Position numbers and translations under genes: made by a program. A stretch of DNA of 64,000 nucleotides from positions 930,001 through 994,000 of the forward strand of contig NZ_OZ032162.1 of NCBI RefSeq assembly GCF_964026565.1, in the 5' to 3' direction. The notes beneath the pieces were generated by a model that worked only from the letters and a program-made list of their open reading frames with translations, had not been told where the DNA came from and did no database searches. Position 1 is the first letter of the stretch. Each line of letters opens with the position of its first letter. This document shows positions 33,558 to 41,786 of this stretch, one piece after another. Source of the stretch: Rickettsia endosymbiont of Ceutorhynchus obstrictus. GTDB lineage: Bacteria > Pseudomonadota > Alphaproteobacteria > Rickettsiales > Rickettsiaceae.

Positions 33558-35324
33558 TTGTCGTCAGTAAAAATATCAAATCAGGATTATAGTGCTACCA
33601 AAGTCATAAAAAGGCTACTTAAAAATTTTATTAAGCCTTATTCTAAAAAAATATTTCTGGCAATATTTTTTATGATTGTCTCGGCTATTTGTTCGGCAAA
33701 TATTGTTAAATCTGTTCAGCCGATCATCGATCAAATATTTCTAACGCACGATAAGAAGATGCTTTTATTAATGCCTTTTATGATTACCTCAATGTTTTTT
33801 ATAAAAGGAGTTTCAGAATATTATCAGAATTACTTAGTTAAATATATCGGACAATGTATTCTAACCGATTTGCAAATGAAGATGTATGAACATTTATTGT
33901 GTGCCGATATTTCTTTTATCCAGTCGCAATCATCGGCAAGGATAATATCACGCTTTACAAATGATATTACTATGATGCGTGGAGCAGTTTCAAATCTGCT
34001 TGTCGGCTGCGCTAAATATTTTTTTACCGTATTATTTTTAATAATAGTAATGTTTAAGTTAGAGCCGGTAATATCTTGCGTAACTTTTTTTGTTTTCCCT
34101 CTTGCTATTTATCCGGTGCAAAAATTAGGTAGAAGAATACGAAAAATATCGACGCAGTCACAAGAAGAGCTAGGGCATTATACTTCACGCCTTGATGAGA
34201 CATTTCAATCGATTAAGATCGTAAAGTCTTTTGTCGGTGAGAAAATAGAAAGTAATAGAGCATTATTAATCGTCAATAATATTTTAAGCTTCTATAAAAA
34301 GACTTCAAAATTAGATGCTTTAGTTTCACCTATTATGGAGACGTTAAGCGGGATTGCTATCGGCGGTATTATATGGTATGGGGGCAGTTTAGTAATGGAG
34401 GGTAAAACTACCCCGGGTGCGTTATTTGCTTTTTTAACAGCTTTTGCTACGGCTTATAGACCTTTCAAAAGTTTAGTCTCGTTAAATGTTAATTTACAAG
34501 AAGGAATAGCTGCCGCAAAAAGGGTTTTTACTATTTTAGATACCGAGCCGGTTATAAAAGATCACGCAAATGCTTTACATGTCGATTTTACTAATGCGAA
34601 AATAGCTTTTAAAGAAGTTGGATTAAATTTTCAAAGTAAAGTAGCTATAAAATTAGTTGATTTAAAACTAACTCCTAATAAAATTATTGCCTTTGTCGGG
34701 CGTTCGGGAAGTGGAAAAACCTCTCTTAGTAATTTGCTAGTTAGGTTTTATGATCCAAGCGAAGGGACAATTTTAATTAATGATCATGATATTAAAGATA
34801 TTAAAATTGCTTCGCTCCGAAAGCAAATTTCGTTGGTAACGCAAGATACCCATTTATTTGATACTAGTGTTGCCGAAAATATTGCTTACGGTAATATACA
34901 TGCTACTAGGGAGCAAATAATTACCGCAGCAAAATATGCGGATGCCGATGAGTTTATTATGCGTTTGCCTGATGGCTATGATACCGTAATAGGCACGCAA
35001 GGGACGACTCTTTCCGGTGGACAACGTCAACGCTTATCGATAGCGAGAGCATTTTTAAAAAACTCTCCTATTTTAATTTGGGATGAGGCTACGAGTTCTT
35101 TAGACCAAAATTCCGAGCAAAAAATTATAGAATCATTAAAAAAACTTCGTCAAGGAAAAACTACTTTGATTATTACCCACCGCTTAGCAAGTATTACCGA
35201 TGTTGACCATATAATTGTTATGAAAGCCGGCAGTATCTGCGAACAAGGTACCCATGCCCAATTGCTCGCAAATAAAGAGGAATATTACAAACTATATAAT
35301 AAAGAACTGAAAGAAGGTAGTTGA
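33558..35324 (+). CDS. msbA: MsbA-like ABC exporter (TM domain plus ATPase)
   Basis: Half-transporter with six N-terminal helices (about residues 25-310) and a C-terminal ATPase: Walker A Gly-Arg-Ser-Gly-Ser-Gly-Lys-Thr-Ser, signature Leu-Ser-Gly-Gly-Gln-Arg-Gln-Arg, Walker B Ile-Leu-Ile-Trp-Asp-Glu-Ala, and the H-loop Thr-His-Arg-Leu. Proteins of this type flip lipid A-core (MsbA) or other lipids. The frame is open from 33501 inside ruvB. A TTG at 33558 with GAAGGA 7 bases upstream, or ATG 33531, are candidate starts; I choose TTG because it clears ruvB. MsbA is likely given the LPS genes nearby, but the substrate is inferred. Confidence 0.85.
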   Translation: MSSVKISNQDYSATKVIKRLLKNFIKPYSKKIFLAIFFMIVSAICSANIVKSVQPIIDQIFLTHDKKMLLLMPFMITSMFFIKGVSEYYQNYLVKYIGQCILTDLQMKMYEHLLCADISFIQSQSSARIISRFTNDITMMRGAVSNLLVGCAKYFFTVLFLIIVMFKLEPVISCVTFFVFPLAIYPVQKLGRRIRKISTQSQEELGHYTSRLDETFQSIKIVKSFVGEKIESNRALLIVNNILSFYKKTSKLDALVSPIMETLSGIAIGGIIWYGGSLVMEGKTTPGALFAFLTAFATAYRPFKSLVSLNVNLQEGIAAAKRVFTILDTEPVIKDHANALHVDFTNAKIAFKEVGLNFQSKVAIKLVDLKLTPNKIIAFVGRSGSGKTSLSNLLVRFYDPSEGTILINDHDIKDIKIASLRKQISLVTQDTHLFDTSVAENIAYGNIHATREQIITAAKYADADEFIMRLPDGYDTVIGTQGTTLSGGQRQRLSIARAFLKNSPILIWDEATSSLDQNSEQKIIESLKKLRQGKTTLIITHRLASITDVDHIIVMKAGSICEQGTHAQLLANKEEYYKLYNKELKEGS

Positions 35325-35340
35325 TACCCATGTTATTACA

Positions 35341-35440
35341 AATTCGGTGTCATGCCGTGGCTTGACCACGGCATCCAGAAAAAATCTTAGTAAAAAAGCT
35401 GGATACCGTGGTCAAGCCACGGTATGACACCGAGAGCTTT
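35341..35440. repeat. Paired GTCATGCCGTGG palindromic elements
   Basis: Two palindromes, GTCATGCCGTGGCTTGACCA and ATACCGTGGTCAAGCCACGG, stand as inverted copies around a short spacer. They could form one large hairpin between the convergent msbA and nadK genes and may help end both transcripts. Confidence 0.75.
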
Positions 35441-35466
35441 TTTTGATCCACACCACAATATCCTAT

Positions 35467-36234
35467 CTACCCACCGAACTGTTCCTTAATAATTCGATCT
35501 TCCAGCGTGTGGTTTTTATTAAAAAGTAATTTAATAGCTTTGTCTTTTACTGATTTAATAGTCACCGATTTTATATTGTTAAATTCTTGGAAGTCTGCCG
35601 CTGCATTTATCGGTCTTTTATTCACTTCAAGTATTTCAAATTTGATGGAAGTAGAGGAGGGCAGTAACGCTCCGTGCCATCTTCGCGGTCTAAATGCACA
35701 GATAGGAGTTAAGCATAATACGTTTGACTCTAGCGGTAGAATAGGTCCACCTGCGGAAAGATTGTAGGCACTACTACCGGCAGGAGTGGCAACTATAGCC
35801 CCGTCGGCTATTAATTCACTCATCCGCTCAATTTGATTAACTTCAATTCTAAACTTGGCGGCTTGATTGGTTTTCCGAAATATTGAAACTTCATTTATCG
35901 CAAGAGCATGATGGCTATTGCCGTTAACATCTTCCGCGTGCATTGAAAGGGGATTTAAATAAGCAATCATACTTTCATGTAAATTTTCTAATAATTGCTC
36001 ATTATTCACGGGGTTCATTAAAAAACCTAAACTGCCTAAATTAATACCGTAAAAAGGTAGATTAAGATTCATATAGCGATGAATTGCATGTAACAATTCG
36101 CCGTCTCCTCCTATTACGATAATCGCTTCAGCTTCTTCCGGCATACTAAAAGAAAAAAGTTTTTTAAGCTGCTCGGCAAGTGCAACGGATTTAGTAGTTT
36201 GTTTATAAACCACCGCTATTTTATTTATGTTCAC
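35467..36234 (-). CDS. nadK: NAD kinase
   Basis: Phosphorylates NAD to NADP. Conserved Gly-Gly-Asp-Gly (catalytic Asp), Asn-Leu-Gly-Ser-Leu-Gly-Phe-Leu, Asn-Glu-Val-Ser, and Thr-Pro-Ala-Gly-Ser-Ser-Ala-Tyr-Asn-Leu-Ser-Ala-Gly-Gly-Pro are all present. GTG 36234 (Val-Asn-Ile-Asn-Lys-Ile) is the likely start, with AGAGG 5 bases upstream. The frame is open further to 36267, but those codons lie in a palindromic repeat. About 255 aa, normal length. It ends facing msbA. Confidence 0.93.
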   Translation of the reverse strand: MNINKIAVVYKQTTKSVALAEQLKKLFSFSMPEEAEAIIVIGGDGELLHAIHRYMNLNLPFYGINLGSLGFLMNPVNNEQLLENLHESMIAYLNPLSMHAEDVNGNSHHALAINEVSIFRKTNQAAKFRIEVNQIERMSELIADGAIVATPAGSSAYNLSAGGPILPLESNVLCLTPICAFRPRRWHGALLPSSTSIKFEILEVNKRPINAAADFQEFNNIKSVTIKSVKDKAIKLLFNKNHTLEDRIIKEQFGG

Positions 36235-36261
36235 TATACCTCTCTTAACTTTAAGTTTTGA

Positions 36262-36487
36262 TGTCATTCCCGCACTCTATGTCATTCTCACGAAAGTGTT
36301 GTCGTGTGGATCGTATTTTGATGCCATTCCCGCGTAGGCGGGAATCTAGAAAAAAAATAGTCATCCTGAATTTATTTCAGGATCTATTAATGAGATGCTG
36401 AACCAAGTTCAGCATGACAAAGAAAAGTCTAGATTCCCGTTTTTACGGGAATGACATAGAACATGCTTAACCTATCCACGCAATAAT
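36262..36487. repeat. Nested palindromic element cluster
   Basis: Units in order: GTCATTCCCGC, an outer GTGTGGAT arm, CCCGCGTAGGCGGGAATCTA, GTCATCCTGAATTTATTTCA, CTGAACCAAGTTCAGCATGA, TCTAGATTCCCGTTTTTACG and the closing ATCCACGCAATAATGCCG. The outer arms pair across the whole block. It fills the gap between nadK and the PAP2 gene. Confidence 0.8.
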
Positions 36488-36494
36488 GCCGTAG

Positions 36495-37169
36495 CTAGAA
36501 ATGACCTCGCTGCAATTTTTGCCATGCTAAATATAATATATGATTAACTACTAAAATAATAAAACAAGACGCAGCGACATCGCTAAGAAAATGCCCGCCC
36601 ATTAATATACGACTAAAGCCGACTAATGAACCGAAGAGTAGGGCGGTAATGTAAACCCATGAAAAATATATAGGCGGTAAAATATAAGCAAAGCTAGTGA
36701 AATAGTAACCCATCGCTGCATGACCGGAACAAAATGAGCAATTACGATCACATTGATCGGTTATTAACATAGCTCTAGTAAAATCTTTTTTGCCGCCGAA
36801 ATTTTCTATTTGCGTTGGACGCGCTCTGCCGAAATTTTCTTTTAAGCCGTAATTAACTATTAGCCCCGGACCGATAGCCGCCGTAATAATGATATAAAAA
36901 CTCCATGACAAAAAAATAGATTTTAATTTTTTATATTTAATAAAACCAAAAAATGCCCAAAATAAAGATATTATAATTAAAGCTTTTGTTAGTATCGGTA
37001 TGGATAGAAATAAAAACCTCACTATATCGGTATTCTTATAAATAAAGCCGTTATTATTGTGATAAAAAAATGTGGAAAAATCTAGGTCTAGTGTAGGAAA
37101 TAAAGTAAGTATAACTAAAATAGTTCCTGATATAAACATACTTATATAAACTAAACAATTATTAATCAT
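36495..37169 (-). CDS. PAP2-superfamily membrane phosphatase
   Basis: 224 aa with about six hydrophobic segments. The three PAP2 phosphatase motifs are present: Lys-Glu-Asn-Phe-Gly-Arg-Ala-Arg-Pro, Cys-Ser-Gly-His-Ala, and Ser-Arg-Ile-Leu-Met-Gly-Gly-His-Phe-Leu-Ser-Asp (catalytic histidines). Such enzymes remove phosphate from lipid phosphates, for example lipid A, undecaprenyl pyrophosphate or phosphatidylglycerophosphate. The exact substrate cannot be told. The C-terminus ends next to the palindromic cluster. It is divergent from the RNase J gene 58 bp away. Confidence 0.88.
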   Translation of the reverse strand: MINNCLVYISMFISGTILVILTLFPTLDLDFSTFFYHNNNGFIYKNTDIVRFLFLSIPILTKALIIISLFWAFFGFIKYKKLKSIFLSWSFYIIITAAIGPGLIVNYGLKENFGRARPTQIENFGGKKDFTRAMLITDQCDRNCSFCSGHAAMGYYFTSFAYILPPIYFSWVYITALLFGSLVGFSRILMGGHFLSDVAASCFIILVVNHILYLAWQKLQRGHF

Positions 37170-37227
37170 AGACGATAGAACAAGAATAAGTTATAAGATA
37201 AGATTATAATAACTATAGAAATTAATT

Positions 37228-38913
37228 ATGTCATCATTCAATATCAAAAACCATCAAAATGATTTACTCTTTTTGCCGCTCGGTGGAGCTAACGAAATAG
37301 GGATGAACGTTAACCTTTATCATTATAAAGGTAAGTGGTTGATGATTGATTGCGGTAGCGGGTTTGCCGATGATTATTTACCCGGCGTCGATATGGTAAT
37401 TGCCGATATTAGCTTTATTGAAAAATATAAAAAAGATCTAGTGGGGCTTATACTTACGCATGCTCATGAGGATCATTTAGGGGGCGTACAATATTTATGG
37501 AATAGCCTGAAATGTCCAATATATGCTACTAGATTTACGGCAAATTTCTTAAAGCTGCGTTTAGCCGAATATAATTTTGCTAAAAATATCAAGATTCACG
37601 AAGTAGATGCCGGCGCGAAAATTAACATAGAGCCGTTTTCTCTTGAAATGGTGCCGTTAACACACTCGGCGCCGGAAATGCAAGCTATTATGATCCGTAC
37701 CGAAATAGGCAATGTGCTTCATACCGGAGATTGGAAGTTTGACCATGATCCGGTACTTGGGCTTAAAGCCGATGAAGAGTTGTTAAAGAATTACGGTGAT
37801 GAGGGAGTTTTAGCATTAGTATGCGATTCGACTAATGTATTTAATGAAGGTAGTTCCGGCTCGGAAGGCGAAGTACGTAAAAGCCTTATAGATATAATAG
37901 CCGGCTGTCCTAAATTGGTTGTAGTTTCAACTTTTGCCTCAAACCTTGCTCGATTAGATACTTTAATACATGCAGGGCAGCTAGCGGGTAGAAAGGTTGT
38001 TTTAACCGGCAGAAGCTTACACAGAATGATGAGCGCAGCACAAGAAAGCGGCTATTTTCAAGATATTGCACCCCTAATTAATGAACGAGATATAAGTAGA
38101 TTTAAAAAAGAAGAATTATTAGTAATTGCTACCGGTTGCCAAGGAGAGCCGATGGCTGCGACCGCCAAAATGGCAAGTAATTCTCATCACTCAATAAAGC
38201 TTGCGCCAAAAGATACTGTTATTTTTTCTTCAAAAATCATTCCTGGTAATGAAAAGAAAATATTCCGGATGTTTAATATATTTGTTAAAGCGGGCGTTGA
38301 AGTGATTACCGAACAGGACCATTTTGTGCATGTATCGGGTCATCCCGCCATTGATGACCTTAAAAAAATGTATACTTTGATTAGACCTAACGTTTGCATA
38401 CCTGTTCACGGTGAACCTGTCCATATTCACGAACATGTTAAGCTTGCTAAGAAAAACGGCATAAAACATGCAGTAGAGGTAGAAAACGGCAGTGTAGTAT
38501 TGCTTGAGCCTAATAATTCCAGAGTAATTGCTAAGGTTAATAGCGGCTACTTAGCGGTTGACGGCAATTATCTATTACCGGTAGAGTCTTCAATCTTTAA
38601 AGCTCGTAGGCGCATGCGTGAGTCCGGCATAGTTATAGCTTCGGTGGTAGTAAATAACAAAGGCGCATTAGCGGCAAATCCTATGTTATCGATGCCCGGG
38701 CTACTTGACTCAAAAGAAGATATTAAATTAATTAATTTAATCAAAAACGATATTACTAAACTTATTGAAATTCAAAATAAGCAAGCAAAAAGAATTCTAT
38801 CAACTGAACAAATTGAAGAAGCTATAAAGTCGACTATCCGCAAAACCTTAAAACATGAAATCAATAAATCTCCGATAATTAAAGTAAATATTGAAAAAAT
38901 TATTGAATTATAG
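37228..38913 (+). CDS. rnj: Ribonuclease J
   Basis: 561 aa metallo-beta-lactamase/beta-CASP ribonuclease with endo- and 5'-exonuclease activity in RNA decay and maturation. The metal-binding His-Ala-His-Glu-Asp-His is at residues 78-83. Other marks are Gly-Ala-Asn-Glu-Ile-Gly-Met-Asn near the N-terminus, His-Thr-Gly-Asp-Trp-Lys, Thr-Gly-Cys-Gln-Gly-Glu-Pro, and His-Val-Ser-Gly-His near the end of the beta-CASP part. Full length. Together with pnp further along it forms the RNA-decay complement seen here. Confidence 0.94.
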   Translation: MSSFNIKNHQNDLLFLPLGGANEIGMNVNLYHYKGKWLMIDCGSGFADDYLPGVDMVIADISFIEKYKKDLVGLILTHAHEDHLGGVQYLWNSLKCPIYATRFTANFLKLRLAEYNFAKNIKIHEVDAGAKINIEPFSLEMVPLTHSAPEMQAIMIRTEIGNVLHTGDWKFDHDPVLGLKADEELLKNYGDEGVLALVCDSTNVFNEGSSGSEGEVRKSLIDIIAGCPKLVVVSTFASNLARLDTLIHAGQLAGRKVVLTGRSLHRMMSAAQESGYFQDIAPLINERDISRFKKEELLVIATGCQGEPMAATAKMASNSHHSIKLAPKDTVIFSSKIIPGNEKKIFRMFNIFVKAGVEVITEQDHFVHVSGHPAIDDLKKMYTLIRPNVCIPVHGEPVHIHEHVKLAKKNGIKHAVEVENGSVVLLEPNNSRVIAKVNSGYLAVDGNYLLPVESSIFKARRRMRESGIVIASVVVNNKGALAANPMLSMPGLLDSKEDIKLINLIKNDITKLIEIQNKQAKRILSTEQIEEAIKSTIRKTLKHEINKSPIIKVNIEKIIEL

Positions 38914-38939
38914 TACTCGTTCTTTTAGCTCATCTTAGT

Positions 38940-39161
38940 GGCTTTGTTGCATGGCTCGAATTTTCGATGTCATTCCTACACCCCATTATGTCATTCCCGC
39001 GTAGGCGGGAATCCAGACTTTTATTTGTCATGCTGAACTTGTTTCAGCATCTCTTGTAGTATATCCTGAAATAAATTCAGGATGACTTAAAGGCATTTTC
39101 TAGATTCCCGTCTTTAGCTAGGAATGACATACGGCACTTTTTAGAGCCAGGCAACAACGCC
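38940..39161. repeat. Nested palindromic element with GTTGCATGGCT ends
   Basis: Left end GGCTTTGTTGCATGGCT, right end AGCCAGGCAACAACGCC. Inside are two GTCATTCC units, a GTCATGCTGAAC...TTCAGCAT unit, a CCTGAAATAAATTCAGGATG unit and a TCTAGATTCCCGTC arm facing the GGGAATCCAGA arm. The outer ends resemble terminal inverted repeats of a small non-autonomous element. Confidence 0.8.
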
Positions 39162-39308
39162 CGTATAATAGGAGGATGACCAAAACTTAAGAAAAAATTT
39201 GCAATAATATTCATAGTAATAATTTTATATATATTCTAATCTTGTATAGATATAAATTGCAAAAATGTATAGTCAAAAGTAATCTAAGAGTTGTAAATAA
39301 GGGATATT

Positions 39309-39659
39309 ATGAATGAAGTATGTTTAATCGATAAGGTCTGTGTTCCGTGTCGAGGTGGCGTAGCTCCTTTAAATGATAAAGAAATAAACACATTTTTAAC
39401 TCAACTTGAAAAGGATTGGCTAATTAATGAAATTGGGCATTTATATAGAAAATATATATTTAGTAATTTTATGGAGGCTATGGATTTTGCTAATAAAATA
39501 GCCGATCTTGCTGAAAAAGAAGCTCATCATCCGGATTTAACCGTATCGTACGGTATGTGTAAGGTAGAAATATGGACTCATAAAATCAAAGGTCTTACAG
39601 AAAGTGATTTTATATTAGCTGCCAAAATTGAAATCATTGCCGGTAGCAAAAAAATATAA
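39309..39659 (+). CDS. phhB: Pterin-4a-carbinolamine dehydratase
   Basis: 116 aa PCD/DCoH family enzyme that dehydrates 4a-hydroxytetrahydrobiopterin. The motif Glu-Ala-His-His-Pro-Asp-Leu with catalytic histidines, followed by Val-Glu-Ile-Trp-Thr-His and Gly-Leu-Thr-Glu-Ser-Asp-Phe, is diagnostic. ATG start with AAGGG upstream. Rickettsiae lack an obvious use for biopterin, so the physiological role is uncertain. It is flanked by palindromic clusters on both sides. Confidence 0.92.
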   Translation: MNEVCLIDKVCVPCRGGVAPLNDKEINTFLTQLEKDWLINEIGHLYRKYIFSNFMEAMDFANKIADLAEKEAHHPDLTVSYGMCKVEIWTHKIKGLTESDFILAAKIEIIAGSKKI

Positions 39660-39740
39660 ATATGACGACAAACTAGCTGCCGCGTCGTGTAACGTTGTGC
39701 CTCCTAGCAAAACAACGCCCGCCTGGATCGGATAATATCA

Positions 39741-40029
39741 GCGTTGTTGCATGGCTCAATCTTACCTCGTCATTACGAGGCGGCGATGCTTGCGTGGATG
39801 TTAAACGTCATTGCGAGCGACCAAAGGCCTTGTTGCATGGCTCGAATTTTCGATGTCATTCCTACACCCCATTATGTCATTCCTGCGCAGGCGGGAATCC
39901 AGAAAGTTAATATGAGCAAATTAAATAGTAATTTATTATATAATTTTACTTATTTTAAGTATTTCTCTGGATTCCCGCCTGCGCGGGAATGACACCGAAG
40001 GCGTTTTTAACCATCCATGCAACAACGCC
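39741..40029. repeat. Large nested palindromic element
   Basis: Outer ends GCGTTGTTGCATGGCT and CATGCAACAACGCC. A second TTGTTGCATGGCTCGA start lies inside at about 39830, then CCTGCGCAGGCGGGAATCCA (39881-39900) paired with TGGATTCCCGCCTGCGCGGG (about 39969-39988) around an AT-rich core. This is clear nesting of one element within another. Two short plus-strand reading frames here are products of the repeats, not genes. Confidence 0.8.
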
Positions 40030-40253
40030 GGCTTGACCACGGCAGCCAGTCTTTTATTAAGTTTTTTTTCTGGATACCGTGGTCAAGCCCACTAGTGTAC
40101 GAACGTTTAAATAAAGAGGTAAAAATTCTGTCATTCCGTGGCTACGACCACGGAATCCAGCTTATAATATCATAAAAAGATTCTAAAATAAGTCTAATAT
40201 GGCTTTATTTTCCTGGATGCCGTGATCAAGTCACGGCATGACACAGCCTTTTT

Positions 40254-41709
40254 GTGAGCGTTCACGCCAATTTTAGTAAATGGCAGAAAGGGTTAATGCC
40301 TTGGAGTTTAGAAGTAGCATAAAGTGACTTAATCCTTTCTAAGAATCTGTCGCCCCTTAGTGACCATGTAAAAAAAGAATTCTTTCGATATTTAACAAAA
40401 TGCTTTATCTGTCGTTCTGCCAAGTTATTAGTTAGCTCTATTTGTGAATCATCTAAAAAGAGCCATATCATATCGAATGATTTTAGTATATTATTTGCTA
40501 CTCTTTGGGCTTGTAAGTATTCAGTATTAGCGACATCTTGCAAGTAATACAGCATAATCTTTTTAATTTTCTGCATTACTGCTAAATATCGAGGTTTATC
40601 TAACTTATTTTCTTTATGTAAATTATAAAGCCTAAATATCGTATCAGTTACGCAAAGAAGGTCTGAACCAATTTTAGCAAGAGAGGCATTGTGACTATGA
40701 GCGAATCTTTTAAAATCTCTACGCAAATGAGCTAAACATATTTGACGATTGCTGCTGTCAAACATATTATAAGCCGCATATCTATCGCTTATTATTTTCC
40801 CTTCATATTCAGGTAAAAAACTTTCTAATATCTTTTGTCCTCTTGAATTAGCTAGCTTAAATACCGTAAAAGCTTTGTTCGTAGCTACCCAGCACCAATG
40901 TCTACTGCCTTTATTATTAGAACTTGTCTCGTCTAAATGAAGGTAACTGCTTTCTTCAATTTTATTCAATAATTCATTATATTTATCTTCTAACTTAACT
41001 GATATTCTGTTCTCAGTATTAGAGATCAAGCCAAGACTAATATCAAGGTTAAATATTTGGTTTAATATTGATTGTACTTCTCTCTTACTATTATTAAAGA
41101 ATCCACTTAAAGAACTAATTATACTTTCAGCGTTCTTCCCTAATAATCGGTAATTATCTAGTTTTGCTTTATATCTTCTATTACATAAAGAGCATACTTT
41201 CCTATACAACCTATATTCCGTAACAACAGGTTTGATAACAGGAATTTCTATTTTTTGATGGGTTCTATATTTTTCTTCTAATAACAATGAACCACCGCAC
41301 TTACAAATCTCTTCATCGGGCATAATATCAACATTGATATCTGACGTTTTTATTTGATAAGCGTTATATTTATGACCTGCTTGTCCCCCGGGATTTTTAT
41401 CACTCTTGGGTCTTGTCTTCTTCTCTATCCGGTATATATCTTTAGAGCTAGGAAGACCAGAATTGCTAGAATTCTTATTTAGCCTATCTTCCAACTCTAT
41501 TAGCTTAATCTTTAATTCTTTATTTTCTTGTAAAAGCCGTTGATTGGTTACTTCTAGTAATTCTACTAGCTTTTCTAACTCTATAATTCGATCGGATAGA
41601 ACATTATTCATTGATGCTGCTACTTATTCTTGTCCTATCTATTTCTATACAATTCTATAACCTTTTTCAACTCCTTATTTATTTTTTATTTATATCCGTG
41701 AACGCTCAC
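40254..41709 (-). mobile_element. Complete IS66-family element (ISBst12-like)
   Basis: 1456 bp. Both ends read GTGAGCGTTCACG inward, and an 8-bp target duplication GCCTTTTT flanks it (40246-40253 and 41710-41717), the size typical of IS66. It carries only the tnpC-type transposase, as in the ISBst12 group that lacks tnpA and tnpB. Intact ends, a clean duplication and an open transposase suggest a recent, possibly active insertion. Confidence 0.93.
40262..41611 (-). CDS. tnpC: IS66-family transposase
   Basis: 449 aa, intact. An N-terminal leucine-zipper-like segment (residues 7-50) and an IS66 zinc-finger region (Cys-Lys-Cys-Gly-Gly, Cys-Ser-Leu-Cys) are followed by the DDE core: His-Leu-Asp-Glu-Thr-Ser, Ile-Ser-Asp-Arg-Tyr-Ala-Ala-Tyr, and Asn-Asn-Leu-Ala-Glu-Arg. 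The C-terminal domain ends Asn-Pro-Phe-Cys-His-Leu-Leu. It starts with GAGCATCA just before ATG; the left-end leader is about 98 bp. It is nearly identical to the broken copy at 19196-20398. Confidence 0.94.
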   Translation of the reverse strand: MNNVLSDRIIELEKLVELLEVTNQRLLQENKELKIKLIELEDRLNKNSSNSGLPSSKDIYRIEKKTRPKSDKNPGGQAGHKYNAYQIKTSDINVDIMPDEEICKCGGSLLLEEKYRTHQKIEIPVIKPVVTEYRLYRKVCSLCNRRYKAKLDNYRLLGKNAESIISSLSGFFNNSKREVQSILNQIFNLDISLGLISNTENRISVKLEDKYNELLNKIEESSYLHLDETSSNNKGSRHWCWVATNKAFTVFKLANSRGQKILESFLPEYEGKIISDRYAAYNMFDSSNRQICLAHLRRDFKRFAHSHNASLAKIGSDLLCVTDTIFRLYNLHKENKLDKPRYLAVMQKIKKIMLYYLQDVANTEYLQAQRVANNILKSFDMIWLFLDDSQIELTNNLAERQIKHFVKYRKNSFFTWSLRGDRFLERIKSLYATSKLQGINPFCHLLKLA

Positions 41710-41786
41710 GCCTTTTTTCAACGTTCGTACAGTAGTGGGTGGGGCCACGATATGACAGTATCAAGCTTTCTAAATGACGCTGTTAC

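Larger units (their letters stand above)
40088..41739. repeat. Palindromic element split by IS66
   Basis: Arms CCCACTAGTGTACGAACGTT (40088-40107) and AACGTTCGTACAGTAGTGGG (41720-41739) are complementary with one mismatch. Without the IS66 copy they would enclose about 150 bp containing two further palindromes (CATTCCGTGGCTACGACCAC type and CCGTGATCAAGTCACGGCAT). Confidence 0.75.

Noticed and set aside
39695..39992. Two overlapping plus-strand frames of 71 and 82 codons
   Set aside because: They consist of translated palindromic repeats (for example Val-Ile-Pro-Ala-Gln-Ala-Gly-Ile) and lie inside a nested element.
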